A stretch of DNA of 64,000 nt. Origin: Hirundichthys speculiger (taxonomy: Eukaryota > Chordata > Actinopteri > Beloniformes > Exocoetidae). The position numbers and the translations under genes were made by a program. Shown here piece by piece: positions 24,601 through 32,978 of the stretch (position 1 is its first letter; every line of letters begins with the position of its first letter). A model generated the notes under the pieces. The model ran no database searches and was not told the DNA's origin. It saw nothing but the letters and a program-made list of their open reading frames with translations. The stretch spans positions 655,001-719,000 of the forward strand of contig JAGFBZ010000853.1 in NCBI GenBank assembly GCA_018398805.1, in the 5' to 3' direction.

Positions 24601-27511
24601 CTTTGTGTTTCTTTCTTTTGGACTAAATATTATAATGCATCAAGAAATCAATGAAAAAAAAAAAAGATATCTTAAAAAAAACATGACATTAACCTGAACC
24701 CAAAGCCAACATGGCAGTTGACAAGATATGCAAATATATCAGATTTTTGCTTGACATATTCATCATGCTGCATCTAAGCACATGGTTTTTCAACACAACG
24801 TAAATGTACAAAGTTAGAAATGATGATGTTTTAAATTATATTTTACCAGATGTGTCAGAAAAAACCTTAAAATGCCAAACATCAACATGCCACAGAATTA
24901 AAATTGTCCTTCAGGAGATACGGTGACAAAGTATGATCAAGAATCCCTGTCTCCACATGACACTATTCACTGACTCAACACACAAGCAGCTTACAGATGC
25001 TTAATATCTAACAAGTCTACAAATAAGTAAAGACTTTATTGCGCCATAAAAGAATCCTGCAGGAAGCAGTTTCCATCAGATTCCTTTTGAGTTACTTTGT
25101 GCAGGGAACACAGCACTCAACCAGCCAAATGTCTACTGGGGACTAACAAGTTGAGGCCACACACCACTGCTGTCAAACACAATCTAACAATGTGCAAAAA
25201 CGAAACTACTCAGCAACAGCCTTTAGAGGTAGCACCTTATCACACTATCACAGATGTGGGTTTCAGACAGTTTTGACTGAATTATTTGTTAAATCATGTT
25301 GACTTTTGTTTACCTGTCTGCAGTGGTTGACTGAGCTGACATTCTAATATTTATCTGTTGAGCAACTGAAAACGCAGGTGAAGACAGCAACTTCACCATG
25401 GCCGTAAGAGGAAGTTGTTTCTTTTCAGTGCATTGATCCATCCGTCCATTATCTATACCCGCTTACTCCTCTGCAGGGTCACGGGGATCTGCTGGAGTCT
25501 ATCCCAGCTCTCTTCGGGCGAAAGGCAGGGGTACACCCTGGACAGGTCGCCACTCCATCGCAGGACCTTTTAAATACAGACAGTGATTCTCTTCCTACTG
25601 CACTTTTCAGACTGTATGGTTAAGAAAACGGGGCGCCTGTGACCTAAAAAGATTGTTGATATTACATAACATGCGCCTCCTTGAAAATGAGAGCTGGATG
25701 TTATGAGGGGGCAATCCAGGGTGGTGTTCTGTCAGCTCAGCAGACTGCCAAAAAAGAAACTGAGCAGTTTGAAAGTTTGCTGCAAATGTCTCTGCATGAG
25801 CAGTGGGAATGGGGAAAAGCAAATCCACTTCAAATGTTGATATTCAGTTATCATTAAAAGAGAGCAGATTCACTAAAACACTTATGTTACATACTAACAA
25901 TAGGAGAAGACTGAATTAAGCGCTGACAGTTATACAGGGTCACGCTCAAGCTTAAAAGTAGCACAACCTTGTCTCCAATTCTGGACGTTTGTAAAACAAA
26001 TTAATCTCTGTTCTGTATAGTCTAAACTACAATTCCATTTAATGCAAAAAAAAAAAAAAAAAAAAAAGGGTTCAGTGAAGCAGAAGTCTGCTGACACTAC
26101 AAGAGGAGACATGTTCCCTTTTACTCAAGAACCTGAAAAACTGTTTAAACCCGTAATTACACTGCAACAGTGAAAAAGAAAAGAAGAAGATGAAGAGCTA
26201 CTTAATCACAGACATAAGAGGAAACCTCAGATGAAAGCCCACTGTGGATGACTACACAAAATCTTTGTCTGGATTTGTTTCGGAAGGGTGGAAGGTCTTG
26301 ACTTTAGCCACAGATTAAATGTAAATATAGTGCCTATAGCTCAACGTGAGTTTGATCTTCCAGCACTGATTAACTGATGATTGTGTTCCCAACACGGGGT
26401 CAGATGTGGAAGAACCCTGCTAATTGTGTGCATCACTCCCCACAGAGATGAGTGAGCCACAACAAAGCATCGACTGCACTGTGCGGCACGAGGAACAGGG
26501 TGCTGCCAAATGCTCAGTTGTCTCTGAAATAAACAGCGCAGGCTTGGAAACAGGGGACAAGCCCCTTTGTCTGAGCAAACATAAAAGCGTCTATGCACCT
26601 CAGCTGGGATGCTCGTGTGATCACGCTCACGCTCACGCTGGTTGAACACTGGGAAGAACGAAACCACATCTTATAAAGCAAAAACCAATGGTTGCTTTCA
26701 TAATAATTAAACCCCTTAATTTGACCTAAGTAGAGGACTGAAACCTTCTAAGGTTTAAAAGAATTCGCAACCACTCCTTCATCCAGCCTCCCATTTTTTT
26801 TTTTTTTGTTTCACATTATGTATCGCCTAGCAACAGTGCGTTGCTAGGATGACACGGTGCCACGAACAAGACCGCAGGTTTTCGTGTCTGCTTCCCTCCT
26901 GTTATTCTCCTGTCTGGGTCAGAATTTCAGAGCATCCGTGGTTCACTTCAAACCGTATCAGTCAGTCCCTGGACTGACGTGGCACAAACAGGATTTCGCG
27001 GGACTGCTCGAACTTTTGTTGCGGCGCGTGTCTGCTTTTAGTCTGAGAGAACAAGACCAAAAAAAAAAAAAAAAAAAAAAAAAAAAACAACGGAGATCCG
27101 GTTTAGGAGCTGGACTTGTTACTTTGTGACAGGAGTCAGTTTCAGCTCTGACGACGCGGCTGTCAGTTTGAGTGTCAAGTTCAACACGTTAAACGTCTCC
27201 GACTTTAAACTATTCTCCGGTCAGTAATGACACCCCCCCCTCCCCCTCCCCCTCCCCCGGCAGCTATGCGAGCCAGCCGCCGTGACCGGAGTCCGAGAAC
27301 GAGTTGTGAAACAGCCGTTAACGTTAGCTGCTTATGAAGCCTAGCTTAGTTAGCAGCGATTCTAGCCAAATTAGCAGCAGCTAATGCCAACAGACGCGGC
27401 GGCGTGTTGAGCAACTGAACACTTACTTTTATGCCTTCCTGCACCCCAGGACTGTTTTGCTATACTGGGGCTCCGTATAATCGCTCTCCCAGCCGATTTC
27501 AAAGCGTCCAT
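352..27511 (-). CDS. ldlrap1: LDLRAP1 (ARH), LDL receptor adaptor protein 1; 3' end outside window
   Basis: Clathrin/AP-2 adaptor that binds NPxY tails of LDL-receptor-family proteins through a PTB domain and drives their endocytosis. Minus-strand coding exons: 27427-27511 (ATG at 27511; starts MDALKSAGRAIIRSPS), 6181-6323 (KLPENWTDTRETLLEG), 5243-5355, 3002-3116, 1977-2049, and a possible 36-nt exon at 352-387. Lengths 85, 143, 113, 115 and 73 nt keep one frame, and every junction has AG acceptor and GT donor. The exons cover the N-terminus and the whole PTB domain (about residues 40-170), including ISYCTADRMHDKVFAYIVQ and the closing helix AQAFRVAFEFWQAAKE. The clathrin box (LLDLE in mammals) and AP-2-binding tail must lie left of base 1. 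Intron 1 is about 21 kb and holds most of the window's transposons. The human gene likewise lies next to MACO1. Identification rests on close protein similarity to human LDLRAP1; teleosts can have two copies and I cannot say which this is. Confidence 0.96.
780..925. repeat. Dispersed fish repeat fragment, class uncertain
   Basis: Contains the motif GAAACCCACGCAGACACAGA followed by a CAAACTCCACACAGAAAG-type stretch, which I recognise as a very common interspersed repeat in teleost genomes. I cannot assign it to a family from the sequence alone. Confidence 0.5.
935..1525 (+). pseudogene. Decayed Tc1/mariner-like transposase fragment
   Basis: Reads on the plus strand as the C-terminal half of a fish Tc1-like transposase with many frameshifts: WSDESQFQLQ-like near 1012, a glycine-rich stretch followed by VMAWGMFSCHTFGPL at 1085-1130, then stretches matching the DNA around the second catalytic aspartate and the DD34E C-terminus. 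It ends near 1525 in the family's terminal consensus, an AATAAAGTGGCC-like motif. The open frame at 1068-1511 follows the wrong frame for most of its length and is not a protein. It lies inside an LDLRAP1 intron. Confidence 0.75.
4200..4480. repeat. Possible LINE-derived repeat fragment
   Basis: The stretch from about 4260 (CACCAGTTCTGTGTACTCTG) to 4450 reads like a degraded piece of a dispersed fish retroelement, seen by overall resemblance only. It lies in the LDLRAP1 intron between exons 3 and 4, followed by a T-rich then G11 run (4522-4556). Confidence 0.3.
5461..5490. repeat. Poly(T) tract, 30 bp
   Basis: Uninterrupted T30 about 100 bp upstream (in LDLRAP1 sense) of exon 3. It reads as A30 on the LDLRAP1 sense strand and may be the tail of an old retroelement insertion. 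Confidence 0.85.
7011..7038. repeat. (AT)n microsatellite
   Basis: Fourteen AT units in LDLRAP1 intron 1. The rest of 6324-9592 shows no gene or element that I recognise; it is AT-rich intron with short homopolymers. Confidence 0.9.
9905..10198 (+). pseudogene. BED zinc-finger N-terminus of a hAT transposase, frameshifted
   Basis: From about 10100 the frame reads NTSNLISHLKHNHCFNRDL, the HxxxxH half of a BED finger. The CDKCSKR-type cysteine half lies just upstream in a different frame, so a frameshift separates them. The coding sequence is cut at 10198 by the Harbinger element. It is antisense to LDLRAP1. Confidence 0.7.
10455..10751 (+). pseudogene. N-terminal fragment of HARBI1-like transposase
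   Basis: The reading frame contains YERYRFPAEGIHYICNLLEP and VAQTGVRFFATGTFMHSVGDAE, which match the N-terminal region of Harbinger (HARBI1-family) nucleases before the catalytic DDE core. The catalytic part is absent; the frame runs out near 10750. It is a truncated transposase, not a host gene. Confidence 0.8.
11165..11329 (-). pseudogene. Myb/SANT-like DNA-binding fragment of a Harbinger element
   Basis: From the methionine at 11329 the minus strand reads MDRWRSVYFSQEEQVLIMQG, then a helix with AREECWQKIADRVNS. This is the first half of the Myb/SANT-like accessory protein of PIF/Harbinger elements. A GTAAGT just after the frame may be the donor of its first intron; the next exon is not found. 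Confidence 0.75.
12480..12640 (-). pseudogene. Short Tc1-like transposon remnant
   Basis: The stretch around 12500-12610 (CCACTCCTCTTTACAATACT, then GGGTGGAGGTGTGGCCTTTG) resembles an often-seen fish Tc1/mariner internal segment in reverse orientation. It is heavily decayed with no usable frame. Confidence 0.5.
12745..12962 (+). repeat. LINE 3'-end fragment
   Basis: Ends in CAAGCAGAAGCGGAAGTTAA after a GGAGGTCTGGGCTCATC-type stretch. The same tail occurs at 37395-37470, so both are copies of one non-LTR retrotransposon 3' end that is common in teleosts. Confidence 0.7.
13251..14201 (+). mobile_element. Non-autonomous hAT element with exact 8-bp target duplication
   Basis: Flanked by CTAACTAC at 13243-13250 and 14202-14209. 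The ends are TACGCCTGGGCC and, on the other strand, TAGGGCTGGGCC. At 951 bp it carries only a BED-finger reading frame, then an AT-rich stretch of TAATAA-type simple repeat (13890-14060), so the catalytic domain is gone. Antisense in LDLRAP1 intron 1. Confidence 0.88.
13505..13753 (+). CDS. Isolated BED zinc finger ORF within a hAT element
   Basis: Starting at ATG 13505 (MAECSELSTF), the frame encodes about 82 residues with a BED-type pattern: an aromatic start (SNVWTLFGFYKKHG), then CELCHSQISYCCNTMNMTAH and a histidine pair in HIFRHHPE. It stops shortly after the finger, so no transposase core follows. This is the N-terminal exon of a ZBED/hAT transposase. An in-frame ATG further upstream (13382) looks like element 5' sequence. 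Confidence 0.55.
   Translation: MAECSELSTFTEPELFPPPPQFKSNVWTLFGFYKKHGAGEVDMRKAICELCHSQISYCCNTMNMTAHIFRHHPEKKKRCGKS
14210..19100. other. LDLRAP1 intron 1 stretch without recognised genes
   Basis: I see only simple features: a short transposon-end fragment near 14555-14590 (GGTGGTCATAATGTCAAGG, similar to the right end of the 48958-49481 element), A26 at 15209-15234, T-rich DNA at 18107-18140, TA repeats at 18200-18225, and a GGGCCCTATCTTGTGCC start near 18685 that resembles one end of a fish DNA transposon. Confidence 0.6.
19130..19460 (-). repeat. tRNA-derived SINE-like repeat, minus strand
   Basis: Read from 19459 on the minus strand it begins GTGGCGCAGTGGGTTGTGCT, which looks like a tRNA-type box A, with a box B-like GGTTGCAGTTC about 45 bp later. 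The body continues for some 250 bp to a stretch around 19160-19190 (GCGCAGACCTCCGCCAAGC), a motif frequent in fish retroelement tails. It cannot be a functional tRNA gene. Family assignment is uncertain. Confidence 0.5.
19785..20150. repeat. hAT-like terminal sequence, decayed
   Basis: Repeated TATCGGCCGATA/CCGATCC-type motifs at 19795-19850 and GGTATCGGTTGGTGCATGGA at 20055 are typical of the ends of fish hAT elements. I cannot define both ends or a target duplication. Confidence 0.4.
20155..20765 (+). pseudogene. LINE reverse-transcriptase C-terminal region, decayed
   Basis: The plus strand encodes a frame containing LRKFGLSITTFRTFYRCTIK, then WKSLQRVAKTAEYITSCKLP, LQSIFDTRCLTK and further C-terminal ORF2 sequence. 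This is the end of a fish CR1/L2-type non-LTR retrotransposon polyprotein, with frameshifts. The matching 3' tail lies at 22458-22700, past the inserted DNA transposons. Confidence 0.8.
20940..21282. mobile_element. Possible DNA-transposon 5' fragment
   Basis: A terminus-like palindromic stretch around 20950-21020 (AATTTGTGGCAGCATGCCAC) is followed by a short frame and a GT donor-like site near 21210. This is the look of the first exon of a DNA transposon. The other end is not visible. Confidence 0.35.
21350..21786. mobile_element. 437-bp inverted-repeat element nested in a hAT
   Basis: Perfect 14-bp terminal repeats: AGCGTTGCCAGGTG at 21350-21363 and CACCTGGCAACGCT at 21773-21786. The flanks GAATTCCATA and GAATTCTATT look like an imperfect ~9-10 bp target duplication, which would fit a Mutator- or hAT-like class. 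ATTATCGTAC recurs several times near both ends. It has no coding capacity and an A26 run at 21626-21651. Confidence 0.75.
21941..22090 (+). pseudogene. BED zinc finger fragment of a hAT transposase
   Basis: The frame reads ITCKICQADLALHESTSVIH then KHLKKKHLG, a CxxC and HxxxxxH pattern of a BED finger. The frame then runs into non-coding AT-rich DNA. It is the N-terminal remnant of the host hAT element. Confidence 0.75.
22458..22700 (+). repeat. LINE 3' tail separated from its ORF by later insertions
   Basis: The stretch ends in ACTGTGTCACTGCTATGTAT then ATGACAATATATGAATCTTG, the polyadenylation-type tail of a common fish LINE. It completes the element whose coding end is at 20155-20765. Confidence 0.7.
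22905..24280 (+). mobile_element. Decayed hAT element of the GTF2IRD2/ZBED-related type
   Basis: Begins with TGTCAAACTTAAGGGCCCGC followed by GGCCACATCCGGCCC, the well-known GC-rich terminus of this family. It ends with a GGCCCCC stretch and GAGTTTGACACCC near 24275, the inverted equivalent. The 3' third is AT-rich non-coding sequence. Confidence 0.8.
23170..23820 (+). pseudogene. hAT transposase pseudogene
   Basis: Pieces of one protein can be followed on the plus strand: MTGKDIFENVCQSVTDMKLS near 23200, LTTDGAAAMC near 23280, then AKALNHRQFGSFMREIDQEF and YHTEVRWLSRGKVLNRV at 23437-23620. A stop interrupts the frame after MCSK, and frameshifts lie near 23400 and 23600. This is the central RNase H-like region of a hAT transposase related to GTF2IRD2/ZBED family proteins. 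It is dead. Confidence 0.85.
24290..27050. other. LDLRAP1 intron 1, proximal part
   Basis: Apart from the dispersed repeat at 25434-25566 and A-runs at 26046-26067 and 27059-27087, I recognise no gene or element. Short reading frames around 26340-26670 and 26857-27129 have no recognisable protein features. Confidence 0.6.
25434..25566 (+). repeat. Dispersed repeat, inverted partner of 60872-61015
   Basis: From TCCATCCGTCCATTATCTAT it runs through GGGTCACGGGGATCTGCTGG and TTCGGGCGAAAGGCAGGGGT to ACCCTGGACAGGTCGCC. The copy near 61 kb matches it closely on the opposite strand. It is a very common teleost retroelement 3' fragment. Confidence 0.75.
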
Positions 27512-27960
27512 GTTGCAGTCCAAAAGTGGGGGGCAAAAACCCCTACGAGCGTCTCTTCCTCTCCGACGAATCACTTCACTCGCTTTAAAGCAGCGCTCTG
27601 TTGCCCAAACTTTTTATCCAACTGGACTGGAACCGATGGCAGATGATCATGTTCGTCCCCTGGGCGGTGTTATGTATGTAAATTAGCCGGATAACGTGCG
27701 TGACGCCCGTTTTTTGGTGTCACGCGAGTTGTTGCAGCGCTCGCTCCCCCGGACGGGCGGAGCTGCAGCTTCCTGGAGCCGCGCGCTCGAGATACCGCAC
27801 GCGCTCGGCTTTTGAAGCGAATGAGTTCAACCCCGTCGTGGACTTCGTTTACGCGCCTCTCGTGTTTGTTTCCTGCGCTCGTGGAGGCGTTGTAGCCCAC
27901 GTAACGTCACAAAGAAACGTAGAACCGCTCCGGTGGATTTAAAGATAAATGCGCTGCCGG
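27100..27960 (-). promoter_or_regulatory. GC/CpG-rich promoter and first-exon region of LDLRAP1
   Basis: CpG density rises sharply here compared with the AT-rich flanks, spanning exon 1 (27427-27511) and about 450 bp upstream on the minus strand. This is the usual form of a CpG-island promoter. No TATA box is obvious. The several short open frames on both strands here are products of the GC content. The exact transcription start cannot be seen. Confidence 0.6.
27233..27258. repeat. C-rich (CCCCCT)n tract; G4-type on the LDLRAP1 sense strand
   Basis: C8 followed by three T-C5 units. On the LDLRAP1 coding strand this gives four G5-or-longer runs separated by single A bases, about 170 bp into intron 1. 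Confidence 0.85.
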
Positions 27961-28028
27961 GCAGGTGTGGCAGGCAGGGCGGGGTCAGATTACTGAGGAA
28001 TGTGTCCACCTACTGAGTACAAAGTACT

Positions 28029-28068
<40 letters not shown>

Positions 28069-28077
28069 TGACGTCTG
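28029..28077. repeat. Poly(G) run of 49 bases
   Basis: An uninterrupted G49 about 520 bp upstream of the LDLRAP1 start codon. The length may be affected by sequencing or assembly error. Confidence 0.8.
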
Positions 28078-29177
28078 ATCCGAATACTTTTAGGTTACTG
28101 TTAGATTATTTCAAATGAAATACTGAAAATATCAAACCTTTTGTTGCAGTGCTCTTAAGTCCAGGGACTCAGGATGTGGATCACGTTTGTTGGAGCAGGG
28201 AAACATCTAAGGACTTATATCAAAGAACACTGTTTTAGAGAAAACCTGAACTTCAGTAGACATATAACTTCTCCAGGTCAAATCAAATGCACTTGCGTGT
28301 TCACTAACCTGCCTGGTCAAATCAAATGAAGCCCAAAAAGTAGACACAAACCACAAGTGTAGTGTGTCTTTTCGAACATGTACCTGTACAAGAGGCTTGG
28401 TGTAAGTTTCTGCTGCAGATTGTTTTTATTTATTTAGTTAGTTTAATAATTAAAGGCTATGTGTAGAACTATATTCTTGTAAGACCAGAGGAACACTTAC
28501 TCAATAATCATAATCTCCTATTTTCCATATAAATAAGATGGGAAAATCATGAATTATCCATAACATATTAGTAAATAATAACACATATTAGTTTAGTCAC
28601 CACTAACAAAAACTGTAAAATAATAATAATAATAAGAGAAAAAAATCTACTTTAATGTGCAATAGAATGTATTAAGTGTGAAGATGAGGTCAGTCTCACA
28701 AAATTGAGCTGGCATAAACATCTTGCAGACAGATTTTTTTATTCTTCGTAATTTATTTCTTCAATATTTTAAAGATGAAATAAAGTAATTATTGGAAATG
28801 GGACATGTAGACATCTGTTAGCTTTATTTTAAGTCTAATCATGTGTCCTCAGCTCTGACTGGAAGAGCGGTTTGTCTATAATAGTTGATTTTATCATCAG
28901 GCCTCACCTGTTCAAAAACTATCAATTTAAAGCCTGCTTCAAAACAACAACACTCCCTGATTGTGCTGCATGCATAGTACGTATAATTATTTACTGGTTA
29001 ATTGCATCCCAAATATTCCAATAGCCTGCGCTTGTTGCCGTTGTACAGCCAATAATTGCAGGATGAAAGATGTCCCTTCAAGAACAAGATGGTGGGTTCA
29101 AGATAGTTCACAGCTCTGAAGAGGAGGTCTGGCTAAGTGGTATTCATGTCATGCTGAGCCTATACAAGCGTATACTA

Positions 29178-30296
29178 CACTGCCCGGCCAAAAAAAAAGT
29201 CACCACCAAAAAACAAGGTCATACAACTCTAATATTTCGTTGGACCGCCTTTAGCTTTGATTACAGCACGCTTTCGCTGTGGGATTGTTTCGATAAGCTT
29301 CCAGTGTTGCATCCATTTTTCACCAAGATCTTCATTGATGATGGTAGAGTCTGACCGCTGCACAAAGCCTTCTCCAGCACATCCCAAAGATTCTCAATGG
29401 GGTTCAGGTCTGGACTCTGTGGTGGCGTGTGAAATTAAATGATGTCTCATGCTCCCTGAACTAGTCTTTCACGATTTGAGACCGATGAATCCTGGCATTG
29501 TCATCTTGGATTATGCCCTATCAGGGAAGAAAAAATCCATTGATGGAATAATCTGGTCATTCAGTATATTCAGGTAGTCAGCTGACCTCATTCTTTGAGC
29601 TCATACTGTTGCTGAACCTGGACCTGACCAACTGCAGCAACCCCAGATCATCAGTAGGCACTAGGCATGATGGGAGCATCACTTCATCTGCCTCTGTTCT
29701 TACCCTGATGCACTCATCACTCTGGAACAGGGTCAATCTGGACTCATCAGACCACATGACCTTGTTCCATTGATCCAGAGTCCAATCTTTATGCTCCCTA
29801 GCAAATTGAAGCCTTTTTTTCCGGTTAGCTTCACTGACTAGTGGTTTTCTTAAGGCTACACAGCTGTTCAATCCCAATTCCTTGAGTTCCCTTCGTATTG
29901 TGCATGTGGAAATGCTCCTACTTTCACTATTAAACAGCCTTGAGTTCTACTGTTGTTTTTCTTCGATTTGATCTCACCAAACGTTTAAGTGATCACCGAT
30001 CTCGATCATTGAGGATTTTTCCTGGCCACATTTTCTTCCTTGAAGATGATGGGTCCCCACTATCCTTCCAGTTTTTAACCCAATTTTGGTATTTTCTGAA
30101 ATCTCCTTCTCAAACAGACTAACATATTTTCCACGACCACGGGATGTGTCTTTCGACATGGTTGTTTTGGAAATGAGAAGCAATAACTTGTTACCAGCTG
30201 AAAGATAATCGCCCATGCAGTAATTATCTAATAGGAGGCCCATACCTAGTTGCTTAGTTAAATCCAGGTGGCGACTTTCCTTTCAGATTAGCAGTG
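29178..30296 (-). mobile_element. Tc1/mariner-like element, inactive
   Basis: Both ends begin CACTGC and share AAAGTCRCCACC, and TA dinucleotides flank the element at 29176-29177 and 30297-30298. The minus strand encodes KPLVSEANRKKRLQFAREHK and WNKVMWSDESRLTLFQSDE, the region around the first catalytic aspartate of a DD34E transposase. At 1.1 kb it is shorter than an intact Tc1 (about 1.6 kb) and has frameshifts. Confidence 0.85.
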
Positions 30297-30517
30297 TATA
30301 TATTTATCGTTAAAAGCATTTGGGTTTTGGTAATCTCACAACAAATTTGACATTTTAAATTCCCATGAAATTGATTCCAAGTGTCTTTTAATGTGAAGAC
30401 CTTTCACCACAATGTTGGAATACGTAACTGGGAGATTTGGAAGAATTCCTGGTAGGCTGCTTTACTTTTGGGGTAGTCAAAACCAAAATACCTACAGTAT
30501 GTATACTGCTCAGAAAA

Positions 30518-30752
30518 CACAAAAATAAGACATCCCAGATCTGAATGAATGAAATATTCTTATTAAATAATTAGATTTTCCACTTTGATTTTGAGTGTGA
30601 CTCCAAATCCAAACCTCCATGAGTTGCTAAATTTGATTTCCATTGATAATTTTTGTGTGATTTTATTGTCAGCACATTTAACTATGTATAAAAAATAAAG
30701 TATTTAACAAGAATATTTCATTCATTCAGATCTGGGATGTCTTATTTTTGTG
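30518..30752. mobile_element. Foldback/MITE derived from a Tc1-like 3' end
   Basis: The arm at 30518-30569 and the inverted arm at 30702-30752 match over about 51 bases with a single visible mismatch. The spacer and right arm (TTTTGAGTGTGACTCCAAAT, GATTTCCATTGATAATTTTT) read like the 3' end of a common fish Tc1-like transposon whose coding region has been lost. Confidence 0.8.
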
Positions 30753-32972
30753 CTCCATTAATTTTTTGGAGAGGTTTTTTTCTGACAAAGATATACATTT
30801 GACAACATCATATTTATATCTTCAGAGGGCCGTGGTCTTATTTGGAAAATGGAGCCCATAATTTTTTAGGTTAATGATCAAAGGATTTGACATGATACCG
30901 AGCTACATCTCTATTCTAAGTTTCACTGAGCTTGCATGACTACTCTTTAAATGAATCACTCAGGAGAATGGCTTGCTAAAAATCCTGCGCTTCCAGATTT
31001 CACAGGAGATGACAAACTGATAGGCGAAAGTTCAGGAGGCTGGCATGTCCCTGAGGACATATTAGGTAATGTCACTGCAATCTTCAACGTGAAGCTGGTT
31101 TAGCTGTGACAGTACAGTATATGCTTTCCATGACATTAATTTAAAGGAGAGTAATCTCAGCGTTAATGCTGCACTGCAAATAACCAATTAGTCTGTTCAG
31201 CAGGTTCAGTTCTTGTATATCACTGTTTCTTTATAAACGTTTACCGAGGCATGAAAGACATGCGTTGACTTTCAAGGCAGGTTCATGGGTAACTGTCACA
31301 GACGGTGGTTCTGGGGGGATTGTGAGCAGGTCGGCCAGTTCTTCACCCTGAAGGGAGATATGAAAACCAGAATGCAAATGTTTTATTTATGCATGGACAT
31401 GAAAACGAGACCACCCAAAGACCTGCATGCACACGCAGCTGTGCTACAAATTCTCTGCGTCTTTACTTTCTGAGAATATAGTTTATAATCACTTCTCACT
31501 GCACAGTTTAATCAAGTGTATTTGGGGAAATCCTGGCAAACGTCGGGATGCTCAGCATACAGCTTCATTTATACACTGCGCTGACTTTGGCAGAGGAATT
31601 AAAAAAAAAAAAGAAAGAAAAATGCATTCTGTGCATCTTTCACAATCAAATTGTGTGACAGTGTGTGATTTTCCCTTTTATGGTTTAATCTCAGACTGAA
31701 ATCACAAACCCATGGTCAGCAGATCAGTATCTCCTTGCTGGAAGCTGCTTTGTGGTCTGTGGCAAGAAATACTTTTCACCTGCTCATATTTTATACTGAG
31801 TATCTAACTCTATTTACCCACCAAACACCAAAACATTCTAGAAAACATTTCTAGAATGGTGCCATTCAATTTGGAGTCTGCTGCAGCTAGTTCTGTCCAG
31901 AGATGTCCTTTTCTGACTTTTAATCCGTTTATGATTTTTGTAAAAAAAAAAAAGAAAGAAAGAAATTCTGGTGTTTGATGCTGTTCTGCTTCATAGGTTT
32001 CTGTTGGGAATTCTGGCACTTTTTCTGGCATTTTTTTTACCATTTGTTATAATGAATTGCAATGAAACTTGTTTAGATGTGGAAGCTCCTCTCTGGGCGG
32101 ATTCTGGATGATGCAGGCATGTAAAAGACTTTAAACAGAGTTAACAAGCAGTTCTTGTTAACAACAGGTGAAGTAATCCTGGATGGGGTTACTGTGAAGG
32201 AGCACCTCTGTACCCCAGATGTTTTCCCTGCAAATTTCCATCTATGCTGTTTACTGAGAGAGTTCAACTGTGTTACCTCTTGATGTTACATATTGTCATA
32301 AGTGCAACTGTTGCCAGGCAACATACACAACACCCCAAATTCATGGATTCATGTTCTCCGGAGACTTCAACAATACCTCTATTTCTCTGCTACACATACT
32401 TTTCACATTTTTCAGCTGGTGATTTCATTTTTTTTTTTTTTTACTTATTTTCTTAAGAAAGTTACACCGCAACAACATATATTCCCCTTCGTGAATAAAT
32501 AAAGTATTATTTAATTAAGGCTTTGAACTGCAGGACTACACTGTGGAAGCACCATTGTCACCATGATTTGACTGGTTATCTGTGGTGCTCAAGAAGAAAT
32601 TGTTCATAAATTCCTTATGTCACAGCTGAATCGGATTTTATGGTCTTAAAAAGAGGGATTTATGGTTAGACCAGAGCCTGTGTGGACAAATATAATCTCT
32701 CAATGGGCAATACGTGAACAAACACTCCTCCCTAGTGGTTAAGAGACTTCATTGCATCTGGAGCCTGCTCAAAAGTTAAAATTAATTTTACACATTTTGA
32801 AACAACAGAAACCATATCTATTTTGAATTTAGTTTGACAATGTCTATCCATCATTTTACTACTCATCACTTAATTCTCCTTACGGCTTTATGCAAAACAG
32901 AATGGTTAATACCATAGCTACCAAGAAAGAAACAGCAACAAACAGGGAAAAGTACGTTTGCAAGAAAAAAAA

Positions 32973-32978
32973 TTTATT
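32973..32978 (-). terminator. Putative polyadenylation signal of MACO1
   Basis: AATAAA on the minus strand about 1.9 kb after the MACO1 stop codon, with no recognised gene or transposon between. The 32979-34853 interval is therefore probably 3' UTR. Another AATAAA on the same strand near 33905-33910 is an alternative. Confidence 0.4.

Larger units (their letters stand above)
28080..32950. other. Intergenic region between LDLRAP1 and MACO1
   Basis: Between the LDLRAP1 promoter and the MACO1 3' end. It contains a Tc1-like element (29178-30296) and a foldback derivative (30518-30752). The remainder, including 30760-32950, shows no recognisable gene. Confidence 0.6.

Noticed and set aside
27431..28009. 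Several overlapping short frames on both strands
   Set aside because: They arise from the GC-rich LDLRAP1 promoter, which has few stop codons; none has recognisable domains.
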